From: Streptomyces venezuelae
GTDB lineage: Bacteria; Actinomycetota; Actinomycetes; Streptomycetales; Streptomycetaceae
Assembly (NCBI RefSeq): GCF_008642375.1
Contig: NZ_CP029194.1
Location: 3,224,001-3,288,000, forward strand
Direction: 5' to 3'
Length of the DNA stretch: 64,000 nucleotides
In this document: piece after piece, positions 36,896 to 43,934 of the stretch
How the letters are laid out: every line of letters starts with the position of its first letter
How positions within the stretch are numbered: position 1 is the first letter of the stretch
Translations under genes and position numbers: made by a program
The notes under the pieces: generated by a model
What the model saw: only the letters and a program-made list of their open reading frames with translations
What the model was told of the DNA's origin: nothing
Database searches by the model: none

Positions 36896-38122
36896 GTGAG
36901 CCGCACCCACCAGGGAACGACCGCCACCGCCCCTCCCCCCGTGCTCGACCTGGCAGCCCTGGGGCAGGACTTCGCGGCCGATCCGTACCCGACGTACGCG
37001 AGACTGCGTGCCGAGGGTCCGGCCCACCGGGTGCGGACCCCCGAGGGGGACGAGGTGTGGCTGGTCGTCGGCTACGACACGGCGCGGGCGGTCCTCGCCG
37101 ACCCCCGGTTCAGCAAGGACTGGAACAACTCCGCGACTCCCCCGACCGAGGCCGAGGCCGCGCTCAGCCACAACATGCTGGAGTCCGACCCGCCCCGGCA
37201 CACCCGGCTGCGCAAACTGGTGGCCCGTGAGTTCACCATGCGTCGCGTCGAGTTGCTGCGCCCCCGGGTCCAGGAGATCGTCGACGGTCTCATGGACGCC
37301 ATGCTGGCGGCGCCCGCCGGCCGCGCCGATCTGATGGAGGCGCTTGCCTGGCCGCTGCCGGTCACCGTGATCTCCGAACTCCTCGGCGTGCCCGAGGCGG
37401 ACCGCGCCGCCTTCCGGGTCTGGACCGACGCCTTCGTCACCCCGGACGATCCCGCCCAGGCCCAGACCGCCATGGCCGAGATGAGCGGCTACCTCGCCGG
37501 GCTCATCGAGTCCAAGCGCGGGCAGGACGGCGAGGATCTGCTCAGTGCGCTCGTGCGGACGAGCGACGAGGACGGCTCCCGGCTGACCTCCGAGGAGCTG
37601 CTCGGCATGGCGCACATCCTGCTGGTCGCGGGCCACGAGACGACGGTCAACCTGATCGGCAACGGCATGCACGCGCTGCTCTCGCACCCGGACCAGCTGG
37701 CCGCGCTGAGGGCCGACCTGACGCTCTTGGACGGCGCGGTGGAGGAGATGCTCCGCTTTGGAGGGCCCGTCGAATCCGCGACGTACCGCTTCCCGGTCGA
37801 GCCCGTCGACCTCGACGGCACGGTCGTTCCGGCCGGTGAGACGGTCCTCGTCGTGCTGGCCGACGCCCACCGCACACCGGAGCGCTTCCCGGACCCCCAC
37901 CGCTTCGACATCCGCCGCCACACGGCCGGCCATCTCGCCTTCGGGCACGGCATCCACTTCTGCATCGGCGCCCCGCTGGCCCGGATGGAGGCCCGGATCG
38001 CCGTCCGCGCCCTCCTCGAACGCTGCCCGGACCTCGCCCTGGACGCCTCCCCCGGCGAACTGGTCTGGTACCCGAACCCGATGATCCGCGGCCTCAAGAC
38101 TCTGCCGATCCGCTGGCGGTGA
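36896..38122 (+). CDS. pikC: PikC: macrolide C-10/C-12 cytochrome P450 hydroxylase
   Basis: A CYP107-type P450 of 408 residues that hydroxylates YC-17 and narbomycin to methymycin/neomethymycin and pikromycin. The GTG at 36896 follows CTGGAG. The heme ligand is Cys356 in FGHGIHFCIG; the I-helix has AGHETT with Glu248; ESATYRF follows the K-helix. Relative to the PikC I remember, numbering is shifted by two, and the desosamine-anchoring acids Glu85 and Glu94 correspond to Glu87 and Glu96 here, both kept, as is Asp50 (Asp52). The protein ends earlier, at IRWR, because of a stop where the known enzyme continues with a basic tail. Monocistronic or read into pikD. Confidence 0.95.
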   Translation: MSRTHQGTTATAPPPVLDLAALGQDFAADPYPTYARLRAEGPAHRVRTPEGDEVWLVVGYDTARAVLADPRFSKDWNNSATPPTEAEAALSHNMLESDPPRHTRLRKLVAREFTMRRVELLRPRVQEIVDGLMDAMLAAPAGRADLMEALAWPLPVTVISELLGVPEADRAAFRVWTDAFVTPDDPAQAQTAMAEMSGYLAGLIESKRGQDGEDLLSALVRTSDEDGSRLTSEELLGMAHILLVAGHETTVNLIGNGMHALLSHPDQLAALRADLTLLDGAVEEMLRFGGPVESATYRFPVEPVDLDGTVVPAGETVLVVLADAHRTPERFPDPHRFDIRRHTAGHLAFGHGIHFCIGAPLARMEARIAVRALLERCPDLALDASPGELVWYPNPMIRGLKTLPIRWR

Positions 38123-38138
38123 GGACGGGAGGCGGGCC

Positions 38139-38226
38139 GGCGTAACGGTTGAACCGGCCCGGTGTAAGGGTCGAACCGGCCCGGCGAAACGGTTGAACCG
38201 GCCCGGCGTACCGGTTGAACCGGCCT
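38139..38226. repeat. Four 22-bp tandem repeats between pikC and pikD
   Basis: Four head-to-tail units of exactly 22 bp (38139-38160, 38161-38182, 38183-38204, 38205-38226). Each contains the palindromic core GGTTGAACC (GGTCGAACC in unit 2), flanked by CGGCCC or CGGCCT on the right. The period is two helical turns, placing each core on the same face of the DNA. The array begins 16 nt after the pikC stop and ends 124 nt before pikD. Confidence 0.9.
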
Positions 38227-38295
38227 GGCGCCCCTGACAGTCCCGCCGCTCGAAAGCCCCTCGATCTGTCCCCCTCCGCCGTAACAAGACCTGGT

Positions 38296-38301
38296 TAGAG
38301 T
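38296..38301 (+). promoter_or_regulatory. pikD: Possible pikD -10 element TAGAGT
   Basis: TAGAGT, the same hexamer as the desI -10, lies 49 nt before the pikD start. No convincing -35 is present 17-18 nt upstream, which would suit an activator-dependent promoter. Confidence 0.4.
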
Positions 38302-38350
38302 GATTGCCATACGGCGAAGGGTTCGGCGCCCGGACGAGGGGACTTCCGCG

Positions 38351-41137
38351 ATGAATCTGGTGGAACGCGACGGGGAGACAGCCCGCCTCAGGGCCGTTCT
38401 TGACGCATCCGCCGCAGGTGAGGGGACACTGTTACTCGTCTCCGGACCGGCCGGCAGCGGCAAGACCGAGCTGCTGCGGTCGTTCCGGCGTCTGGCGGCG
38501 GAGCGGGGGACGCCCGTCTGGACGGTCCGCGCGTTACCCGGCGACCGGGACGTCCCCCTCGGCGTGCTCTGCCAGTTACTGCGCAGCGCCCAGCAGCACG
38601 GTGCCGACACGTCCACGGTCCGCGACCTGGTGGACGCCGCCTCGCGGCGCGCCGGAAACCTCTCCTCCCCCGCCGACGCGCCGCTCCGCGTCGACGAGAC
38701 ACATCAGTTGCACGACTGGCTGCGCTCCGTCTCGCGCCGCACCCCGTTCCTCGTCGCCGTCGACGACCTGACCCACGCCGACACCGCGTCCCTGAGGTTC
38801 CTCCTGTACTGCGCCGCCCACCACGACCAGGGCGGCATCGGCTTCGTCATGACCGAGCGGGCCTCGCAGCGTGCCGGGTACCGCGTGTTCCGCGCCGAGC
38901 TGCTCCGCCAGCCGCACTGCCGCAACCTGTGGCTCTCCGGGCTTCCTCCCAGCGGCGTACGGCAGTTCCTCGCCCACTACTACGGCCCCGAGGCGGCCGA
39001 GCGGCGGGCTCCCGCGTACCACGCGACGACCGGCGGGAACCCGCTGCTCCTCCGGGCACTGACCCAGGACCGGCAGGCGGCCCGCACCACCCCCGGCACG
39101 GCCGACGGCGACGATCCCGTGTACGGCGACGCCTTCGCCCAGGCCGTCCTCGACTGCCTGCACCGCAGCTCCGAGGGCACGCTGGAGACCGCCCGCTGGC
39201 TCGCTGTCCTCGAACGGTCCGACCCGCTCCTCGTGGAGCGGCTCATGGGGACGACGGCCACCGCCGTCGAGCGCCACATCCACGAACTCGCCGCCATCGG
39301 CCTCCTGGACGAGGACGGCACCCTCGGGCAGCCCGCGATCCGCGAGGCCGCCCTCCTCGACCTGCCGGCCGGGGACCGCACCGAGCTGCACCGGCGCGCC
39401 GCGGAGCAGCTGCACCGGGACGGCGCCGACGAGGACACCGTGGCCCGTCATCTGCTGGTCGGCGGCGCCCCCGACGCACCCTGGGCACTGCCCCTGCTCG
39501 AACGGGGCGCGCAGCAGGCCCTGTTCGACGACCGCCTCGACGACGCCTTCCGGATCCTCGAGTTCGCCGTGCGGTCCAGCACCGACAACACCCAGCTGGC
39601 CCGGCTCGCCCCGCACCTGGTCGCGGCCTCGTGGCGGATGAACCCGCACATGACGACCCGCGCCCTCGCGCTCTTCGACCGGCTCCTGAGCGGTGAACTG
39701 CAGCCCAGCCACCCGGTCATGGGCCTGATCCGCTGCCTCGTCTGGTACGGGCGGCTGCCCGAGGCCGCCGACGCGCTGTCCCGGCTGCGGCCCCGCTCCG
39801 AGAGCGAACACCTGGAGATGTCGCTGACCCGCATGTGGCTGGCGGCGCTGTGCCCTCCGCTCCTGGAGTCCCTGCCGCCGTCGCCCGAGCCGGAGCGCGG
39901 CCCCGTCCCGGTGCGGCTGGCGCCCCGCACGACCGCGCTCCAGGCCCAGGCCGGCGTCTTCCAGCGGGGCCCGGACAACGCGTCGGTCGCGCAGGCCGAG
40001 CAGATCCTGCAGGGCTGCCGGCTCTCGGAGGAGACGTACGAGGCCCTGGAGACGGCCCTCCTGGTCCTCGTCCACGCCGACCGGCTCGACCGGGCGCAGT
40101 TCTGGTCCGACGCGCTGCTCGCCGAGGCCGTGGAGCGGCGGTCGCTCGGCTGGGAGGCGATCTTCGCGGCGACCCGGGCGATGATCGCGATCCGCTGCGG
40201 GGACCTGCCGACGGCGCGGGAGCGGGCCGAGCTGGCGCTCTCCCACGCGGCGCCGGAGAGCTGGGGGCTCGCCGTGGGCATGCCGCTCTCCGCGCTGCTG
40301 CTCGCCTGCACGGAGGCCGGCGAGTACGAGCAGGCGGAGCGGGTCCTGCGGCAGCCGGTGCCGGACGCGATGTTCGACTCGCGGCACGGCATGGAGTACA
40401 TGCACGCCCGGGGCCGCTACTGGCTGGCGACGGGGCGACTGCACGCGGCGCTGGGCGAGTTCATGCTCTGCGGGGAGATCCTGGGGAGCTGGAACCTCGA
40501 CCAGCCGTCGATCGTGCCCTGGCGGACCTCGGCGGCCGAGGTGTACCTGCGGCTCGGCAACCGCCAGAAGGCCAGGGCGCTGGCCGAGGCGCAGCTCGCC
40601 CTGGTCCGGCCCGGGCGCTCCCGCACCCGGGGCCTCACCCTGCGGGTCCTGGCGGCCGCGGCGGACGGCCAGCAGGCGGAGCGCCTGCACGCCGAGGCGG
40701 TCGACATGCTCCACGACAGCGGCGACCGGCTCGAACACGCCCGCGCGCTGGCCGGGATGAGCCGCCACCAGCAGGCGCAGGGGGACAACTACCGGGCCCG
40801 GATGACGGCGCGGCTCGCCGGCGACATGGCGTGGGCCTGTGGCGCGTACCCGCTGGCCGAGGAGATCGTGCCGGGCCGCGGCGGCCGCCGGGCGAAGGCG
40901 GTGAGCACGGAACTGGAACTGCCGGGCGGCCCCGACGTCGACCTCCTCTCGGAGGCGGAGCGCCGGGTCGCGGCCCTGGCCGCCCGGGGTCTGACGAATC
41001 GCCAGATAGCGCGCCGGCTCTGCGTCACCGCGAGCACGGTCGAGCAGCACCTGACGCGCGTCTACCGCAAACTGAACGTCACCCGCCGAGCGGACCTCCC
41101 GGTCAGCCTCGCCCAGGACAAGTCCGTCACGGCCTGA
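38351..41137 (+). CDS. pikD: PikD: LAL/LuxR-family pathway activator
   Basis: A large ATP-binding LuxR (LAL) regulator of 928 residues, the known PikD length, and the cluster's transcriptional activator. The ATG at 38351 follows GAGGGGA and gives MNLVERDGE. The Walker A motif GPAGSGKT is at residues 32-39, a Walker B-like FLVAVDDL is near 125-132, a TPR-like helical middle part follows, and the C-terminal LuxR helix-turn-helix (EAERRVAALAARGLTNRQIA and STVEQHLTRVYRKL) ends the protein. It faces the kinase gene across a 15-bp hairpin. Confidence 0.96.
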   Translation: MNLVERDGETARLRAVLDASAAGEGTLLLVSGPAGSGKTELLRSFRRLAAERGTPVWTVRALPGDRDVPLGVLCQLLRSAQQHGADTSTVRDLVDAASRRAGNLSSPADAPLRVDETHQLHDWLRSVSRRTPFLVAVDDLTHADTASLRFLLYCAAHHDQGGIGFVMTERASQRAGYRVFRAELLRQPHCRNLWLSGLPPSGVRQFLAHYYGPEAAERRAPAYHATTGGNPLLLRALTQDRQAARTTPGTADGDDPVYGDAFAQAVLDCLHRSSEGTLETARWLAVLERSDPLLVERLMGTTATAVERHIHELAAIGLLDEDGTLGQPAIREAALLDLPAGDRTELHRRAAEQLHRDGADEDTVARHLLVGGAPDAPWALPLLERGAQQALFDDRLDDAFRILEFAVRSSTDNTQLARLAPHLVAASWRMNPHMTTRALALFDRLLSGELQPSHPVMGLIRCLVWYGRLPEAADALSRLRPRSESEHLEMSLTRMWLAALCPPLLESLPPSPEPERGPVPVRLAPRTTALQAQAGVFQRGPDNASVAQAEQILQGCRLSEETYEALETALLVLVHADRLDRAQFWSDALLAEAVERRSLGWEAIFAATRAMIAIRCGDLPTARERAELALSHAAPESWGLAVGMPLSALLLACTEAGEYEQAERVLRQPVPDAMFDSRHGMEYMHARGRYWLATGRLHAALGEFMLCGEILGSWNLDQPSIVPWRTSAAEVYLRLGNRQKARALAEAQLALVRPGRSRTRGLTLRVLAAAADGQQAERLHAEAVDMLHDSGDRLEHARALAGMSRHQQAQGDNYRARMTARLAGDMAWACGAYPLAEEIVPGRGGRRAKAVSTELELPGGPDVDLLSEAERRVAALAARGLTNRQIARRLCVTASTVEQHLTRVYRKLNVTRRADLPVSLAQDKSVTA

Positions 41138-41152
41138 GTACCGCCGGGGGAG

Positions 41153-41205
41153 GCCGGGGCGCCGCCGTGGAAGCCGGGGGCGCCGCCGTGGAAGCCGGGG
41201 GCGCG
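41153..41205. repeat. Short GC-rich tandem repeat after pikD
   Basis: About 2.5 copies of a 20-21-bp unit (GCCGGGGGCGCCGCCGTGGA plus one A) begin 16 nt after the pikD stop. It lies in the 254-nt non-coding gap before the convergent kinase gene; nothing coding was seen there. Confidence 0.75.
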
Positions 41206-41343
41206 ACCCTGAGCCTCCCCGGTGGATCGGGCCGGGGGGGCACAAGGCCGCGGCGTCTGGGACCGGTCCCCTGGACGCCCGTTGCCGCCCGTTGCCGCCC
41301 GGGGCAGGCCGTACCGGGCGGGGTGCCGACCGGGCTCACGGCA

Positions 41344-41377
41344 CAGGCGGGCCGGACGTCGCCGTCCGGCCCGCCTG
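41344..41377. terminator. Bidirectional terminator between pikD and the kinase gene
   Basis: A perfect 15-bp stem (CAGGCGGGCCGGACG and its complement) with loop TCGC lies 15 nt after the end of the minus-strand kinase gene and 207 nt after pikD. It fits termination from both sides and marks the functional end of the pik cluster. Confidence 0.85.
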
Positions 41378-41391
41378 CCGCGTCGGGTCCG

Positions 41392-42375
41392 TCAGACGGC
41401 TCCGCCGAAGAGGGCGGGGGCGATCACCGCGGCCTCGGGGCCGTACGCGGCGACGAGGCGCTCGTGGACTCCCTCCCGCGTGACCTCGTACGACTGCGGT
41501 CCGACCGACTCCAGGGCGAAGGTCGCCATGACGGCACCCGCACGGGCCGCGTCGACGATCTCAAGGCCGGAGGCCAGCGCCGCGAGGAAACCCGCGCGGA
41601 AGGCGTCGCCACCTCCGGTGGGGTCCGCGGCGTCCGCCGCGGGCACGGCCGCGCTCTCGATCCCGGGCCGGCCGGCCGTGTCGATGCGGCACCCCTTGGC
41701 GCCGAGCGTGGTGATCCACGTCCCGACCCGGGCGAGCACCTCGCCCTCGGTCCAGCCGGTCTTGCCGAGGAGCAGCGCCCGCTCGTAGGCGTTCGTGAAC
41801 AGCAGCTCGGCCCCGTCGACGAGTTCCCGGACGCTGTCGCCCTCCAGCCGCGCGAGCTGCTGCGAGGGGTCCGCGGCGCGCCGGATGCCCAGCTCGCGGC
41901 AGGCCCGCGTGTGCCGCACCATCGCCTCGGGGTCGTCCGCGCCGACGAGGACGAGGTCGAGCCCGCCGGGCCGGCCGGCGGTCTCGCCCAGGTCGATGTC
42001 GCGCGCCTCGGCCATCGCGCCCGCGTAGAACGAGGCGAGCTGGTTGCCGTCCTCGTCGGTGGTGCACATGAAGCGGGCGGTGTGCTGCCGCTCCGACACC
42101 CGCACGGAGTCGGTGTCGACGCCCGCGGCGCGGAGCAGTTGCCCGTACCCGTCGAAGTCCTTGCCGACGGCGCCGACGAGGACGGGACGGCGGCCGAGGA
42201 GGCCGAGGCCGTACGCGATGTTGGCGGCGACGCCGCCGTGCCGGATGTCCAGGGTGTCGACGAGGAACGACAGGGACACGTGGGCGAGCTGGTCCGGCAG
42301 GATCTGCTCGGCGAAGCGGCCCGGGAAGGTCATCAGGTGGTCGGTGGCGATCGACCCGGTGACGGCTATGCGCAT
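41392..42375 (-). CDS. PfkB-family carbohydrate kinase, probable adenosine kinase
   Basis: A ribokinase-fold kinase of 327 residues. Features are the N-terminal MRIAVTGSIATDH, the substrate motif GGVAANIAYGLGLLG and the C-terminal signature DPTGGGDAFRAGF, whose last Asp is the catalytic base. Actinobacterial adenosine kinases have this length and form, and the gene lies 1 nt downstream of metK, so phosphorylating adenosine from the SAM/S-adenosylhomocysteine cycle is the likely role. Another sugar or nucleoside substrate cannot be excluded from sequence alone. Convergent with pikD. Confidence 0.75.
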   Translation of the reverse strand: MRIAVTGSIATDHLMTFPGRFAEQILPDQLAHVSLSFLVDTLDIRHGGVAANIAYGLGLLGRRPVLVGAVGKDFDGYGQLLRAAGVDTDSVRVSERQHTARFMCTTDEDGNQLASFYAGAMAEARDIDLGETAGRPGGLDLVLVGADDPEAMVRHTRACRELGIRRAADPSQQLARLEGDSVRELVDGAELLFTNAYERALLLGKTGWTEGEVLARVGTWITTLGAKGCRIDTAGRPGIESAAVPAADAADPTGGGDAFRAGFLAALASGLEIVDAARAGAVMATFALESVGPQSYEVTREGVHERLVAAYGPEAAVIAPALFGGAV

Positions 42376-42376
42376 G

Positions 42377-43600
42377 TCAGAGCCCCGCGGCCGTCTTCAG
42401 GGCGTCCACGCGGTCGGTGCGCTCCCAGGTGAAGTCCGGCAGCTCGCGGCCGAAGTGGCCGTAGGCGGCGGTCTGCGAGTAGATCGGGCGGAGCAGGTCG
42501 AGGTCGCGGATGATCGCGGCCGGGCGGAGGTCGAAGACCTCGCCGATCGCGTTCTCGATCTTCTCCGTGTCGACCGCGTTCGTGCCGAAGGTCTCGACGA
42601 AGAGACCGACGGGCTCGGCCTTGCCGATCGCGTACGCGACCTGCACCTCGCAGCGGCGGGCGAGTCCGGCCGCGACGACGTTCTTCGCGACCCAGCGCAT
42701 CGCGTACGCCGCGGACCGGTCGACCTTCGACGGGTCCTTGCCGGAGAAGGCGCCGCCGCCGTGGCGGGCCATCCCGCCGTACGTGTCGATGATGATCTTC
42801 CGGCCGGTGAGGCCGGCGTCGCCCATCGGGCCGCCGATCTCGAAGCGCCCGGTCGGGTTCACGAGCAGCCGGTAGCCGTCGGTGTCGAGCTTGATGCCGT
42901 CCTCGACGAGCTGCGCGAGCACGTGCTCGACGACGAACTTCCGCACGTCGGGGGCGAGCAGCCCCTCCAGGTCGATGTCCGAGGCGTGCTGCGAGGAGAC
43001 GACGACCGTGTCGAGACGGACCGCCCTGTCCCCGTCGTACTCGATGGTGACCTGGGTCTTGCCGTCGGGACGCAGGTACGGCACGGTCCCGTTCTTGCGG
43101 ACCTCGGTCAGGCGGCGCGAGAGACGGTGCGCGAGATGGATCGGCAGCGGCATCAGCTCGGGCGTCTCGTCCGAGGCGTAGCCGAACATCAGGCCCTGGT
43201 CACCCGCGCCCTGCTTGTCGAGCTCGTCCTCCGCGTCCCGCCGGGAGGCTCCCTCGACCCGCTGCTCGTACGCGGTGTCGACACCCTGGGCGATGTCCGG
43301 GGACTGCGACCCGATGGACACCGACACGCCGCAGGAGGCGCCGTCGAAGCCCTTCTTCGAGGAGTCGTACCCGATCTCCAGGATCTTGCCCCGGACGAGC
43401 CCGGGGATGTCCGCCCACGCCTTGGTGGTCACCTCGCCGGCGACGTGCACGAGGCCGGTGGTGATCAGCGTCTCGACGGCGACGCGCGAGGTGGGGTCCT
43501 CTCGCAGCAGTGCGTCGAGGATGGTGTCGCTGATCTGGTCAGCGATCTTGTCCGGGTGACCCTCGGTGACGGACTCCGAGGTGAACAGACGACGGGACAC
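42377..43600 (-). CDS. metK: S-adenosylmethionine synthetase
   Basis: Methionine adenosyltransferase of 407 residues that makes SAM from ATP and methionine in the cytosol. The GTG at 43600 follows CCAGGGAGC and gives [24 protein letters not shown]. The family signatures [12 protein letters not shown] and [16 protein letters not shown] are both present. Its stop is one base from the kinase start, so the two form an operon. Streptomyces housekeeping metK normally neighbours priA and coaBC, so a copy here may be a second, cluster-linked one serving DesVI and DesII; that is inference from position. Confidence 0.95.
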   Translation of the reverse strand: MSRRLFTSESVTEGHPDKIADQISDTILDALLREDPTSRVAVETLITTGLVHVAGEVTTKAWADIPGLVRGKILEIGYDSSKKGFDGASCGVSVSIGSQSPDIAQGVDTAYEQRVEGASRRDAEDELDKQGAGDQGLMFGYASDETPELMPLPIHLAHRLSRRLTEVRKNGTVPYLRPDGKTQVTIEYDGDRAVRLDTVVVSSQHASDIDLEGLLAPDVRKFVVEHVLAQLVEDGIKLDTDGYRLLVNPTGRFEIGGPMGDAGLTGRKIIIDTYGGMARHGGGAFSGKDPSKVDRSAAYAMRWVAKNVVAAGLARRCEVQVAYAIGKAEPVGLFVETFGTNAVDTEKIENAIGEVFDLRPAAIIRDLDLLRPIYSQTAAYGHFGRELPDFTWERTDRVDALKTAAGL

Positions 43601-43934
43601 AACGCTCCCTGGGGTTGCAGCGGCTGCTGACTACATATGGCGGATCGGAAGCGGACCGGCCGGCGGACGGCCGAACCGGATCACATTGAATCCGGCCCGC
43701 TCCTGACACCGCCAGAGCACCTGCCCCCTGAAGGGGGCGGTAAATCCCCCTGCCCCACCCCCTATTGGCGCACGGGGAGCGCACGGCGGACAGTCGCGCG
43801 CCCACCCCCCTACCTAGGGGCGTTGACCGGTGACCGTGGGGCTGATGTGGTCCCAGTTACTCCTGACCCACTCCTGACCCACTCCCGACCGACACCCGCG
43901 GCCCGGCCGCGCGCGACCCGTGGAGAGCGCCCCC
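43601..43934. promoter_or_regulatory. Divergent metK-GH84 region (334 nt) with two inverted repeats
   Basis: The gap holds no coding frame. It contains GCCCCCTGAAGGGGGC (43723-43738; 7-bp arms) nearer metK and CCCCTACCTAGGGG (43807-43820; 6-bp arms, CC centre) nearer the glycosidase, just before TTGACC (43823-43828), a possible -35 without a clear -10. I saw no SAM riboswitch signature upstream of metK. Confidence 0.5.

Noticed and set aside
38139..38226. CRISPR-like array
   Set aside because: The repeats are directly adjacent with no spacers, and no cas gene is near.
41138..41391. Small gene between pikD and the kinase gene
   Set aside because: The gap is a GC-rich tandem repeat plus a terminator hairpin; open frames there overlap repeats and lack start signals.
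43601..43720. SAM riboswitch upstream of metK
   Set aside because: No conserved core of any SAM riboswitch class could be recognised in the leader; only simple inverted repeats are present.
43920..43934. GTG at 43920 as the GH84 start
   Set aside because: It would lie inside the GGAGAG ribosome binding site that serves the ATG at 43935.
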